From Shewanella canadensis (GTDB taxonomy: Bacteria > Pseudomonadota > Gammaproteobacteria > Enterobacterales > Shewanellaceae), in contig NZ_RXNU01000005.1 in assembly GCF_003966225.1 (NCBI RefSeq), positions 1-64,000 on the forward strand: a stretch of DNA of 64,000 nt. The letters run 5' to 3'. The position numbers were made by a program, and so were the translations under genes. How positions within the stretch are numbered: the stretch's first letter is position 1; each line of letters begins with the position of its first letter. Under the pieces are notes generated by a model, which saw only the letters and a list, made by a program, of their open reading frames with translations, had not been told where the DNA came from and made no database searches. Shown here piece by piece: positions 17,985 to 26,679 of the stretch.

Positions 17985-18533
17985 ATGAATACAAATACAG
18001 CCTATCGTCATCACATGTTTATCTATGTTGTCATTGCTTCAACAATCCTGCTACTAACTGGATGTCAGTCAAACGGGCGAGGATTATCGGTCAACACGCC
18101 ACTTTCCAAGTCAGCACTGTTAGGTCCGTGGCACTGTGAACAGGAAAAAATCTCGTTTCGAGGGATAACCTCCCTTGCCAACAGCGTTCATTTTGATAAA
18201 AACGGGAGTTATCGTCAGCGACTGACGATCTCCGATACCAATAATAGCTTCGGTACTCTTAAGATAGCCATCGACTCCCATGGACGCTGGGTTTTGAGTA
18301 AGGAGACTCTTCAATTGGAACTACAAAGTGCTGAAGCACAAACCCTGGTGGAATACCCTTGGGAAGAGTTCTTCCATTTTTCTGAATACTTCACTTCGAT
18401 TCACAATAAACAGCATCCGCATCTGTCCCCGGGGGTGAGTGAAGTTACATTACGCATCACCGGCAGCAACGAGCTAATGTGGATGGGCCGTGAAGGACTA
18501 ATGACATGTAGCAGGCATAGCGATGAGATATAA
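17985..18533 (+). CDS. Lipoprotein, unknown function
   Basis: About 182 aa from the ATG at 17985, which lies 7 bp after AGAGG; a TTG at 17979 is in frame. The signal peptide ends with the lipobox LLLTGCQS. The mature part has LLGPWHCEQEKISF ... FDKNGSYRQRLTI and GRWVLSKETLQLEL, the alternating pattern of a small beta-barrel or lipocalin-like fold, which I cannot confirm. It starts 10 bp after the transglycosylase stop and overlaps the next gene's likely start. Confidence 0.7.
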   Translation: MNTNTAYRHHMFIYVVIASTILLLTGCQSNGRGLSVNTPLSKSALLGPWHCEQEKISFRGITSLANSVHFDKNGSYRQRLTISDTNNSFGTLKIAIDSHGRWVLSKETLQLELQSAEAQTLVEYPWEEFFHFSEYFTSIHNKQHPHLSPGVSEVTLRITGSNELMWMGREGLMTCSRHSDEI

Positions 18534-20838
18534 GATGCGCCTAATAACGCTTATCATTACATTGGTTTTATCATCTTCAGTTAACGCTGAAAGCTTTATC
18601 CGGGAAATCTACTTTAAACACGATTCCAATGCGCCTGAAGAGCCAAAAATTGTTGCCAATGAGCTGTTAAAACGAGATCTAGCATTAGAGCTTTGGAGCC
18701 AGAGGAAGCAAATTCACAGGTTAGAGGATCGGCACTCACAAACTTCTATGCTGACGATTACTAATAAAGAGCTTTCAAGCAAAATTCAATTTAGTAGCGT
18801 ACTCGACTGGAGGGATTTTGGCGACAGCTACTACATGAAAGCAAAGTTGCATGTTATACCCTCAGAGTTATTCAACACTATCGAAGGCAACCAAGCCCAT
18901 GTAGTTGTCAGAAAAATGAGCGCTCATTACACCGGCAGTACAACTGACTCTAAAGCTAACATTTTTAATCGGGCCGTAGAACAACTCAAGGCTGATGCTT
19001 TATTTAGTCTGGATACCCTGGTCAATATCGATAGTCAATTACTGCAAAAAGCTGATCTGGAGTATTTTGATTCCATCATAACCCGCACTACCTCAACCAA
19101 TATTAGTATCCAGCATATTTCCGATGTGTCTTGGACTGGCAATACGGTCTCTGTAACTGCTGATATTGCGATATACGAAAAAGGCTTGTTGGCCGAGTCT
19201 GAAAACATTCGTAATGAACTGCAAAGCAGGGTCGAAGTGTACCAATACTTTGATCGGCCCATTATTCCCTATGTGCTGCGCCCTTCAAGCAATGATTATA
19301 AGGCAGGCGTGAAAGCTTATAAAAAGTACAGCCGGATTGCATCGGACGTATCAAATGGAGAAATGGCACGTAATTTTCTTAAAAAACCCGGAAAACACAC
19401 AAGCCAACAACTCAAATATGCGAAAGCAATTCTCAAAGAACAAAAAAGTATGGTCGAAGCGCCGACCATTAAAAATGCCCAGAGTTACCTTAGCACAGCT
19501 ATTAAACACTGGGATGTTGACGCTAAAAATGGCGATGTTGATGCTATGTGGTTACTGTGTTTTGCCCACTCTTGGGATGTAAACTATTTGTCTCGTGATC
19601 TGCAATGGTGTCGAGAGGCAGCTCAGAACGGCCATGCGCTATCTCAAATTACTCTTGGTTATCACTATGCGATCGGTAATGGACTTGAGCACAATACTCC
19701 AGCATCTGCATTCTGGCTGAAACTCGGGATTCCTGAGGTGATGCAACAAATAAACGAACAACTGCCGATGACGCCGGAACAAATCTTTGGGTATGACAAA
19801 AGCAGGCCGTATAAAGAGGTACCGTCTGACATCTTAAATCAACTTTCTGCAATTATGTCGAAATCTTTAATGCAGCTTGGTCAAGCCTATCGATACGGTT
19901 TCGGCATTGAAGTAGATGAGGCTAAAGCAGAAGATATGTTCACCACTTGTATCGAAGAGTTTGACAACAGGGCTTTTACTCATGGCTATTGTCACTATGA
20001 ATTAGGACTACTACTCGAAGAGCAGGCCACACGTTTAGAAAAGGGAAGTGATGCTTATGCTAAGGAAATGCTATCCGCATCTTACAAGTTTGCTATCGCA
20101 TTAAAGGGCGGGAATTCAGAGGCGAGTAATAAAGTCGCAGAATCGTTGATTACTGGCTTTTTACCGTATGACTTTTATTTCAAGAAGTTTGCCGAAGTTA
20201 ATGACTGGGATTCTACTAATGCGGCACAAAATGGCTACATTAGTGCAAAGCAATATGCAGCGGCATTTATTGTGAATAAACTCAGAATAAAGTTCAGCGA
20301 CCACTGGAGCATCGCGGATGTTTATGTAAAGTACGCTTTTCCTTTTGATTACACTTTGTCAAGTGGTGAGGTCAAGCGACTAAAAAAAATGGCTCTCGCG
20401 ACTAAAAATGCCATTTTTGTTGGTGAACAAGACAGAAGTAATGACGTTCGTGGCTACGCCTCCTGGCGTTATGGGCTGTACTTATTCCGTCAAGACCGGG
20501 CTGTCGAAGCTATTCCTTTCCTAGAGCAGGCTGCAATGCATGGTGATAAATTACTTCTCGACTCCACACTGCTTCTGAGCTATATGACAAAATTTAAAAA
20601 ACTTGAAAGCTTCAGGTTAAATTGGCAAATTGGCAGTATCGGCAAAGATGAAGGAAATGAACTGCTGAGAAAAATGATGTACCTCAGCCGACGTATGCTC
20701 GATTCGGGGAACTCTCAATATATTGAAATAGCTCGACAATTTCGTAGAATAATTTTGCCAGTCCTTGAAAATGAACCTTTTTATCAAACCATAAAAAAGA
20801 AGCAGGGCTTGCCAGTATTCAGTAAAGGCAAAGTTTAA
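18523..20838 (+). CDS. Exported Sel1/TPR-repeat protein
   Basis: 771 aa with a signal peptide (cleavage near SVNAES); the start could also be the ATG at 18535. The N-terminal ~230 residues have an LPP20-like rhythm of Ala/Leu helices and strands (AVEQLKADALFSLDTLVNIDSQ ... VSWTGNTVSVTADIAIYEKG is the relevant part, taken as two short pieces). From about residue 320 onward Sel1-type helical repeats appear (GDVDAMWLLCFAHSW, NGHALSQITLGYHYAIGNG, LMQLGQAYRYGFGI). Sel1 repeats usually bind proteins, so this is a likely periplasmic scaffold. It is the last gene of the plus-strand envelope run. Confidence 0.75.
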   Translation: MRYKMRLITLIITLVLSSSVNAESFIREIYFKHDSNAPEEPKIVANELLKRDLALELWSQRKQIHRLEDRHSQTSMLTITNKELSSKIQFSSVLDWRDFGDSYYMKAKLHVIPSELFNTIEGNQAHVVVRKMSAHYTGSTTDSKANIFNRAVEQLKADALFSLDTLVNIDSQLLQKADLEYFDSIITRTTSTNISIQHISDVSWTGNTVSVTADIAIYEKGLLAESENIRNELQSRVEVYQYFDRPIIPYVLRPSSNDYKAGVKAYKKYSRIASDVSNGEMARNFLKKPGKHTSQQLKYAKAILKEQKSMVEAPTIKNAQSYLSTAIKHWDVDAKNGDVDAMWLLCFAHSWDVNYLSRDLQWCREAAQNGHALSQITLGYHYAIGNGLEHNTPASAFWLKLGIPEVMQQINEQLPMTPEQIFGYDKSRPYKEVPSDILNQLSAIMSKSLMQLGQAYRYGFGIEVDEAKAEDMFTTCIEEFDNRAFTHGYCHYELGLLLEEQATRLEKGSDAYAKEMLSASYKFAIALKGGNSEASNKVAESLITGFLPYDFYFKKFAEVNDWDSTNAAQNGYISAKQYAAAFIVNKLRIKFSDHWSIADVYVKYAFPFDYTLSSGEVKRLKKMALATKNAIFVGEQDRSNDVRGYASWRYGLYLFRQDRAVEAIPFLEQAAMHGDKLLLDSTLLLSYMTKFKKLESFRLNWQIGSIGKDEGNELLRKMMYLSRRMLDSGNSQYIEIARQFRRIILPVLENEPFYQTIKKKQGLPVFSKGKV

Positions 20839-21027
20839 TAGCGAACCGCTATTTTTATTACGGATAACATTGAATTTTATTGAAAAGCATAGTTTGAAGT
20901 GGTGCTGAATCATTCGCATAATATGCAGTGATGCAGTGCCATAAGATTGTTTTTTAATAAAAAGATCATGACATAGCTTTCTCGATTGTCATCAATCTAT
21001 TATGTTCAACGTGGGGAGCTATACTAA

Positions 21028-22347
21028 TTGAATGAAGAATGCAATAATATTGGATCAAAAGTAACAATAGCGATAATTACAAGTATATTGTGCCTTGTAC
21101 TGTCAATTGTACCGGCTGCATTTTCTGTGTTTTATGGAATAGAATCCGTACATCATTCTGTACCATTTGAAATCAAGTACTACATATTGCCTATAGCTGT
21201 AGGTATAGCTACATTGATGATCATAGTCAAAATCTGTTCTGAGTGCATACGTCCCAATGAAACTAGTTCAGTGATATTCATTGATGAGCTAGTTACGACA
21301 GTTAAAGCTATGATTATAATATTGATACTTTCATCGGCAGTATTAATTGGTATTTTTCTTAATAAAGAGCTCATTGAGGCTGCATGGATAGTTGCTGTGT
21401 CTTGGAATCCTGACACGATGGCAACAATATCTGAATATCTTGGCGCCTATAATGTTCCTTTTACAATAGCTCTAGTCTATATAGTAGCAACGTGGATTTT
21501 CTTAAGACTATTTTCGCATCTCCTTAACAACAAAAGGGGGCAAAGTGCTTTCTACGAACCCCTTCCTATAACATTAGGTTCATTTACAGCACGAATATCC
21601 ATAATCATTGTGGCGCTAGTAATTAGTGGTTTAGGAGAAGAGTTTGCTAAATACGGTCTTGAGGCATTCCAGAGACTTCTCATAAACAAGGATGCATTTA
21701 TATTGGTAACGATAGGCGTGCTTATTTCGACCATGATGCTCACAATAGTCATGGAACTATTCCTTAGGGTGAAGAAAATGAAAGGTCAAAATAGGCATGT
21801 GAAGCAAAGCTTTCTAGCTGAACTACTTTTCGGGCTACTGCATGACAGTGTTAAATTTACAATAGTCGCTATCTATGCTTCCATAGTCGCTTTGTTATTG
21901 CTGTTTGGGTTTGATAACGGGGCCGAGATTACAAACATGGTATTCTTTTCGCTTATCCTTTTTGCCTCACTCTCAGTTTTCCTTGGTCGAACCATCAAGC
22001 AACGCTTAATCATATTCGCTGCTCCAACATTATCCTTGTTTGGTTTGATATTCTTTGTATCGACCCTTTTAGTTCCAATACTGACCTTTCTCCCACTTGC
22101 AGTAATATTCATCTTTATTATGGGAGCGGCATCTAATGTGGAAGCTGCAGACAAAGCGAAGTTTAGTAGGCTAGTGAATAGTGGCATGAGCGCATCTGAA
22201 GCCCACGAAGTTTTAAAAGCGAAATCAGATGCGGAGCTTTATGACCGCAGGGCTAAGGAAAATGAGGTTACCTTTACAGGTATGCGTAACGATCAGCTTG
22301 CTCGAGATTCCCGTAATAAAGCTAAGGTTTTGAAATCTAAATATTAA
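21028..22347 (+). CDS. Polytopic membrane protein, unknown function
   Basis: 439 aa. The start is a TTG with GGGGAG about 10 bp upstream; there is no in-frame ATG before the first membrane segment. Around nine hydrophobic segments run from residue ~10 to ~365, and the final ~70 residues are charged (SRLVNSGMSASEAHEVLKAKSD). No transporter motif is recognised. The gene is separated from the envelope run by 189 bp and precedes the integrase remnant. Confidence 0.65.
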   Translation: MNEECNNIGSKVTIAIITSILCLVLSIVPAAFSVFYGIESVHHSVPFEIKYYILPIAVGIATLMIIVKICSECIRPNETSSVIFIDELVTTVKAMIIILILSSAVLIGIFLNKELIEAAWIVAVSWNPDTMATISEYLGAYNVPFTIALVYIVATWIFLRLFSHLLNNKRGQSAFYEPLPITLGSFTARISIIIVALVISGLGEEFAKYGLEAFQRLLINKDAFILVTIGVLISTMMLTIVMELFLRVKKMKGQNRHVKQSFLAELLFGLLHDSVKFTIVAIYASIVALLLLFGFDNGAEITNMVFFSLILFASLSVFLGRTIKQRLIIFAAPTLSLFGLIFFVSTLLVPILTFLPLAVIFIFIMGAASNVEAADKAKFSRLVNSGMSASEAHEVLKAKSDAELYDRRAKENEVTFTGMRNDQLARDSRNKAKVLKSKY

Positions 22348-22454
22348 AGCTACGTAGTTTAGTAAGTGGTTTAGCAGTACTAGCTCAGTAGAATTATATT
22401 TCGTGAGTCAACGATGCTGTCTTATCGGCCGACTCTCTAAGGCTATTAAGCTGT

Positions 22455-23060
22455 TTAGATACAGCCACGTTTTTTGTACTCAAGTACCCACTCATTAAAC
22501 TGTTTTGTTAACCTGGCATGACTTTTCGCTAAAGCAGCTGGCGAACGAGTGGCCTTTTTAGGTTTCGACTTTCTAACTTTAACACCAGAGAGTTCACGAG
22601 TGAACATCTTGGGTACTACATAACTATAGTGCTGCTCAATCATCTGGAGACTTGTACCACACTGTTTAGCCAGTACTTTCATACATACTTCACCAGACAT
22701 AAGCTGCCATGTGATATAGGTATGACGTAATGAATAGAGTGTTCTGACACCATGTGCTGACTGTTTCAAGCCTGTCTCGAGGAGCGCCTTATCAAATGCC
22801 TTACCAAGTTCTTTAGTCGTTGACCCATCGGCAAGCCTAAATAACTTATCTGATGGTTTCCGGTCGGGAAATCGTTCACGTAGCTCGGCAATACAGGAGA
22901 AGACCTCATCACGGCAGACTATCTCCCTTGTGCCTATTCACCAGGAATCACCAAAACTGTTGTAGTACCGTAATGATACATTTTTGAACAGTTGAGCGCT
23001 TTGGATATTCCTATGTAAGCAGCCATCAAAGACATAAGATAAAGCTCATGACTCTTGTTG
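22455..23060 (-). pseudogene. Tyrosine recombinase (phage-type integrase), C-terminal remnant
   Basis: The clear piece (22455 to about 22935) ends with TLYSLRHTYITWQL, LAKQCGTSLQMIEQHYSYV, which contains the Arg-x-x-His box and the catalytic Tyr of tyrosine recombinases. Continuous coding sequence extends upstream of the 104-aa ATG-initiated frame (CRDEVFSCIAELRERF, then DKLFRLADGSTTKELGKAF), reaching an in-frame stop near 22940. A further fragment in another frame (MSLMAAYIGISKALN) lies at about 22980-23050. The gene has therefore lost its N-terminal half and is broken. It lies 270 bp from a tRNA-Ser tail, as expected for the integrase of an element inserted there. Confidence 0.75.
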
Positions 23061-23328
23061 TGGGTTTTTCCGTTTATGGAACGAAATCTAATTATCAGGT
23101 TTGTATAGTATCTAGTTCGAACATCATCAAATATGAATAAATTTATTGGTTACTATAACAATTCTAGTGGAGTTTAGAACAAGATGTTTTGGGCGTGGGT
23201 AGCTGTTGACATCAACTTAGATTTTCACTAGAGTCAATTGTAGTTACCAATTGACAATTATTGTTCCGTTTTGTTTTCGTTACAAACTGATTTTTAACGG
23301 TTTATTTTTAGTTTTATATGCAGCGGTA
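23061..23328. other. Intergenic DNA between integrase remnant and tRNA tail
   Basis: AT-rich, with no supported gene. It contains an inverted pair around CAATTGTAGTTACCAATTG (about 23236-23254). I see nothing else. Confidence 0.5.
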
Positions 23329-23354
23329 GGGTTCAAATCCCTATCTCTCCGCCA
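23329..23354 (+). other. tRNA-Ser 3' end without a tRNA body; likely attachment site
   Basis: The sequence reads as T-arm GGGTTCAAATCCC followed by the acceptor strand TCTCTCC, discriminator G and CCA. A complete tRNA would need GGAGAGA about 90 bp upstream, and none is there. A bare tRNA 3' end beside an integrase remnant is the usual attL/attR of an element integrated into a tRNA gene. The expected intact tRNA-Ser would lie at the other end of the element, left of the window. Confidence 0.75.
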
Positions 23355-23462
23355 CATTCAGATGAAGCCCCAGCAGAAATGCTGGGGCTTTTTCGTTTTA
23401 AAAAGATAAGGAATTGAACCCCGGGGTTCCTAATGTTTAAAGACCGCTATCTCTGCACCCCA
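23341..23462 (+). repeat. Imperfect direct repeat, copy A (tRNA tail plus terminator)
   Basis: About 120 bp that recur at 23591-23711 with few changes. The shared content is the acceptor end, the ACATTCAGATGAAG linker, the terminator hairpin, GATAAGGAATTGAACC and GTTTAAAGACC. The unit ends in another degenerate acceptor end (CTATCTCTGCACCCCA). Confidence 0.8.
23365..23400 (+). terminator. Rho-independent terminator of the lost tRNA-Ser
   Basis: A perfect 10-bp stem AAGCCCCAGC/GCTGGGGCTT with a 6-base loop is followed by TTTCGTTTT. It follows the tRNA tail by 10 bp, the normal distance for a tRNA terminator. Confidence 0.85.
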
Positions 23463-23485
23463 GTCTGTTATAAAGAGAAAGACGA

Positions 23486-23520
23486 AAGGCTCATCAGTAA
23501 TGATGAGCCTTTTTTCGTTT
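23486..23520 (+). terminator. Rho-independent terminator
   Basis: A perfect 11-bp stem AAGGCTCATCA/TGATGAGCCTT with loop GTAA, then TTTTTCGTTT. It follows the second, degenerate tRNA tail at 23447-23462. Confidence 0.8.
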
Positions 23521-23590
23521 CAGAATCTAATTAATTAAGAGTTAGTTAACTGATATGGATATGAACCTTAGGGTTCCAGTTATAAGATCG

Positions 23591-23711
23591 CTATCTCTCT
23601 ACCACATTCAGATGAAGCCCCAGCAGAAATGCTGGTTTTTTTTTCGTTTTAAATGGATAAGGAATTGAACCTCAGGATTCCTATTGTTTAAAGACCACTA
23701 TCTCTCCGCCA
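23591..23711 (+). repeat. Imperfect direct repeat, copy B (tRNA tail plus decayed terminator)
   Basis: Second copy of the unit at 23341-23462, offset by 250 bp. The acceptor end has become CTATCTCTCTACCA, and the hairpin right arm is shortened to GCTGG, so it can no longer form the full stem. The unit closes with a well-preserved acceptor end (CTATCTCTCCGCCA, 23698-23711). Confidence 0.8.
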
Positions 23712-23721
23712 CATTTAGATC

Positions 23722-23752
23722 AAGGGCTACTCGAAAGAGTAGCCCTTTTTCG
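23722..23752 (+). terminator. Rho-independent terminator
   Basis: A perfect 11-bp stem AAGGGCTACTC/GAGTAGCCCTT with loop GAAA, then TTTCG. It follows the fourth tRNA-tail copy and lies 31 bp from the stop codon of the convergent cytochrome gene. Confidence 0.8.
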
Positions 23753-23782
23753 TACCTAAAATCATACACTTAGATAAGCAGG

Positions 23783-25663
23783 TTATTTAGGACCGTTGGG
23801 GTGACAGGTCATGCAGGAATATGGGTCTGGGAATGCCTTGCTCATGTTCCAGTCGGAGTTAGTGGCACTGAGGATCTCAGTGTATGGCGCAAAGTTACCG
23901 TTCTTGTCTCGGGTGATGGCAGAACCTGCTTTAGGATAACTGTGGAGGTTACCTTCTAAATTTTCCACGCCGGTTATCAGTTTCTTAGCGTATGCATCGC
24001 CGTGATTTTTTGGCAACTGGTCTTCAGAGTGACACCAGTAGCAGCGGGCTGTTTCCTGATGTCCTGCTGGGGCACCGTTATTGCCGTGGCAACTTGCGCA
24101 ATAATGGGGTTGGATCTCATTGAATCCATCGACGCTGTTGACAGGCCAAGAATAGCCGCCATGTCCTTTGGGAGCTGTATCGTTGTGGCAACTTTCACAG
24201 TCGGCAATTCCCCAGCCAAAGTGTGATTCTTTTAAAATCGGCAGTGTTGAGGTGGCTTCGTCAGGAAGAGATAAAGTTCTCAGGACCGCAATATCGCTAC
24301 CATCTTCATCTTGACTAAAGTCACGTTCCTGGATCTTGTTACCATTAAAGTCTTCCATTTCCCAGATGGTGTAATGGCTCTTGTAGGCGATTCTGGCCAC
24401 TTCACTGGGTTGGTTCATGACCCAGACATCGGTCATCAGGTGCACCATGTTGCCACCGAAATAGTAATTCCATTCTGACCAACAGGCTTCATGAGTCACT
24501 TTCGGTAAGCCATCAGTCGTACCATCTGCGCCGAAGTCACATTTGGCAAAAGGAGCAAAGTCAGTCTCCGCATCCTTTTCACCGAAATCGGTGATCCAGC
24601 CTTCACCAACGACCGAGTCTTTGCCATCGACACTGAACAGGGCGAAGTGTCCCACTGGAGACTTGGTGGAAATAGTAGGCCAATAGTTTATGACAAATTT
24701 ATGTCCGGCATCAGTTGCAGATAAAAAGATATCTATCTTTGTGATAACTCCGGGCTTGAAGATGTCGGGACGAAGATTGTGTGCGGTGACCTCTAGGTCT
24801 TCAAGAATAGTTTCATAAGTGGCACCATAATCGGTGGATGAAATGACTTCTGGAATGATGACCTTACCACCATTCACCTTGAGTCGTTCCGTCTCCTGCA
24901 GCATTACCCAGTTTTTTCTGGCCATGAACTCCTTAATGAAAGGCTGAAATCTCAGGTTCATGCCCGGTTGTACCCAGAACTGATCCATACGCATATAATT
25001 GGACTCACCATCGGGAGCAATGCCATCCAGGCTGGCGGTTACACGCCGTTTTTCGCCACCATCAAATTTAAATTTGAAGTGCCAATCTGAGCTGTTGAAG
25101 CTGTTTGCATCTTGTGAATCGAAGATACCGTCGCCGTTTTGATCCCATGAGACGGCAAATTGGTAGGTATCCAGTCCGGTTTCTTCATAAGGAACGATGT
25201 TTTCGAGCTTGATGTCTGAACGAGTCAGAGCCAGGTAGCGCAATACATCGAAGGCTGAGTAGTGGCCATCGACGAAAATATCGGGTCTGGCGGTTCCCGC
25301 TCCAAGTCCATCGGGGTTGGTTTGCAAAAGCGCATCCATTTTTTTTGCATCAATGACAATCGGCGTTCCAAGGTCGTTGAGAATGCCTAACTCAAGGGCA
25401 TCCTCTTCATCGACATGACCATCATTGTTGACATCGATGGCGTCAGGGCTTAATCGCCAGTCTCTGTACTTGTCTTCAAATCTGCCCAGATAGGCAGTGA
25501 CAGTACCGTCAAACGTGGCTTTAGGCGTGATATCGATAGTGGAATATTCAGAAACGGGAGACGGCGGAACTACGGGATCTAGTGTTGTTGATGAGTTGTC
25601 GTCATCGCTACAAGCTGAAGCAAGTAGCACTGGCAGGAGAAATGCTAAATTGGATTTTTTCAT
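23783..25663 (-). CDS. Tetraheme c-type cytochrome lipoprotein, copy 1
   Basis: 626 aa. The signal peptide ends in a lipobox (LLASACSD), so the protein is lipid-anchored. Two calcium-binding EF-hand/dockerin-like loops are seen, DVNNDGHVDEED near residue 78 and DQNGDGIFDSQD near 175. A long middle domain of no known family follows. Four heme-binding CxxCH lie at about residues 489 (CESCH), 522 (CASCH), 541 (CYWCH) and 617 (CMTCH). The family members in this window share HFGWGIADC, GHGGYSWPVN and PDPYSCMTCH. It is divergent from its nearest LuxR-type gene (25837). Likely an electron carrier at the outer membrane or periplasm; its redox partner is not known. Confidence 0.9.
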   Translation of the reverse strand: MKKSNLAFLLPVLLASACSDDDNSSTTLDPVVPPSPVSEYSTIDITPKATFDGTVTAYLGRFEDKYRDWRLSPDAIDVNNDGHVDEEDALELGILNDLGTPIVIDAKKMDALLQTNPDGLGAGTARPDIFVDGHYSAFDVLRYLALTRSDIKLENIVPYEETGLDTYQFAVSWDQNGDGIFDSQDANSFNSSDWHFKFKFDGGEKRRVTASLDGIAPDGESNYMRMDQFWVQPGMNLRFQPFIKEFMARKNWVMLQETERLKVNGGKVIIPEVISSTDYGATYETILEDLEVTAHNLRPDIFKPGVITKIDIFLSATDAGHKFVINYWPTISTKSPVGHFALFSVDGKDSVVGEGWITDFGEKDAETDFAPFAKCDFGADGTTDGLPKVTHEACWSEWNYYFGGNMVHLMTDVWVMNQPSEVARIAYKSHYTIWEMEDFNGNKIQERDFSQDEDGSDIAVLRTLSLPDEATSTLPILKESHFGWGIADCESCHNDTAPKGHGGYSWPVNSVDGFNEIQPHYCASCHGNNGAPAGHQETARCYWCHSEDQLPKNHGDAYAKKLITGVENLEGNLHSYPKAGSAITRDKNGNFAPYTEILSATNSDWNMSKAFPDPYSCMTCHPNGPK

Positions 25664-25836
25664 ATTATAAGTTCTTCATTTTTAATGGTGTGGCAATTTT
25701 TGGCTTTTTAACATTCTCAATCACCATCATTTGTGACACTAAATCGCTCGATGTAAGTAAAAGTGTGAGATTTGTCCTGAAAAGTGATTTTTTTATGCAT
25801 AAGATTTAATTGTCCCGCAAATTTACCGGTGTTCCT

Positions 25837-26595
25837 ATGACTGAAGCTTGCTCTGTACCTACTGAAATTATCGAAGATCTGCTTTCTCAGCTCGAAGTAC
25901 TGGGAGTTAATGGTTTCTTTTACGGTATAGGAGCTAACCCAAACCCTGGTCAGGATCACCCCTATAAGAAATTAGAGAAGAGACTGCCGCTGAAGATGGC
26001 TAAAGTTCGCTATGCCATTTTTTCTGATGAGAAAACCCGTCGTCTAAGGGATACCTATCTCAAGGTCTTTGCCCGCCATGATGAGTGTTACTTTGAAAAG
26101 AAAGCGATGGGGCCGAACATTTGGCGTCAGCCAGATTCGACACAGCATCAATTTATTAAACTGCTTAAGGAAGATGACATTTACAGTAGGGTGATATGGT
26201 TGCTGCCAACCAAGTATCATAAGAGTTGGGTGAATACTTTCATGTTGTATTCGTCGCTGAGCGATAATGAGATGAAAGTGGCCATCGATGACAATAGAGA
26301 TAAGATACAAAGGCTGTTAGAGCTCTATGGTGAATATTTTTCCAGCAAATATATTCACCTGTTGAACCCCGTCTATAATTTTCATTGTATGACACCAACC
26401 AGTAAAACGATCCTCGAGATGGCAGCAGAGGGCGTGTCTACCCAGCGAATTGCTAAGACGTTGTTTTTGAGTGAGCGGGGAGTGATTTATCATCTTGATA
26501 AGATGAAAGTTATTTTTGGTGCAAATAACCGGGCACAGCTTGTTAGTCGTGCTTTTCAGATGGGGATCATGAATGCGATGCTGCCACCGACTTAG
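25837..26595 (+). CDS. LuxR-type transcriptional regulator, copy 1
   Basis: About 252 aa from the ATG at 25837, chosen because it matches the starts of the three paralogs; a TTG at 25810 is in frame. The N-terminal ~180 residues share GFFYGIG, KKLEKRLPLKM and NIWRQPD with the paralogs and resemble the size and position of an autoinducer-type sensor domain, but I cannot show ligand-binding residues. The C terminus has the LuxR/NarL helix-turn-helix (AAEGVSTQRIAKTLFLSERG, NNRAQLVSRA). It is the most divergent of the four. It shares the 173-bp divergent promoter region with the tetraheme cytochrome 1 gene. Confidence 0.88.
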   Translation: MTEACSVPTEIIEDLLSQLEVLGVNGFFYGIGANPNPGQDHPYKKLEKRLPLKMAKVRYAIFSDEKTRRLRDTYLKVFARHDECYFEKKAMGPNIWRQPDSTQHQFIKLLKEDDIYSRVIWLLPTKYHKSWVNTFMLYSSLSDNEMKVAIDDNRDKIQRLLELYGEYFSSKYIHLLNPVYNFHCMTPTSKTILEMAAEGVSTQRIAKTLFLSERGVIYHLDKMKVIFGANNRAQLVSRAFQMGIMNAMLPPT

Positions 26596-26679
26596 TTCAA
26601 TCTGTTTGGTCGTCAGTGACTTGCACCGCTATGTGCTGAGAGTTAATTGTTAACACGATAGAATCTTAGGCTGCACTCG

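Noticed and set aside
23329..23354. Intact tRNA-Ser gene
   Set aside because: Only the T-arm and acceptor end are present; no matching GGAGAGA 5' arm or anticodon stem is found upstream.
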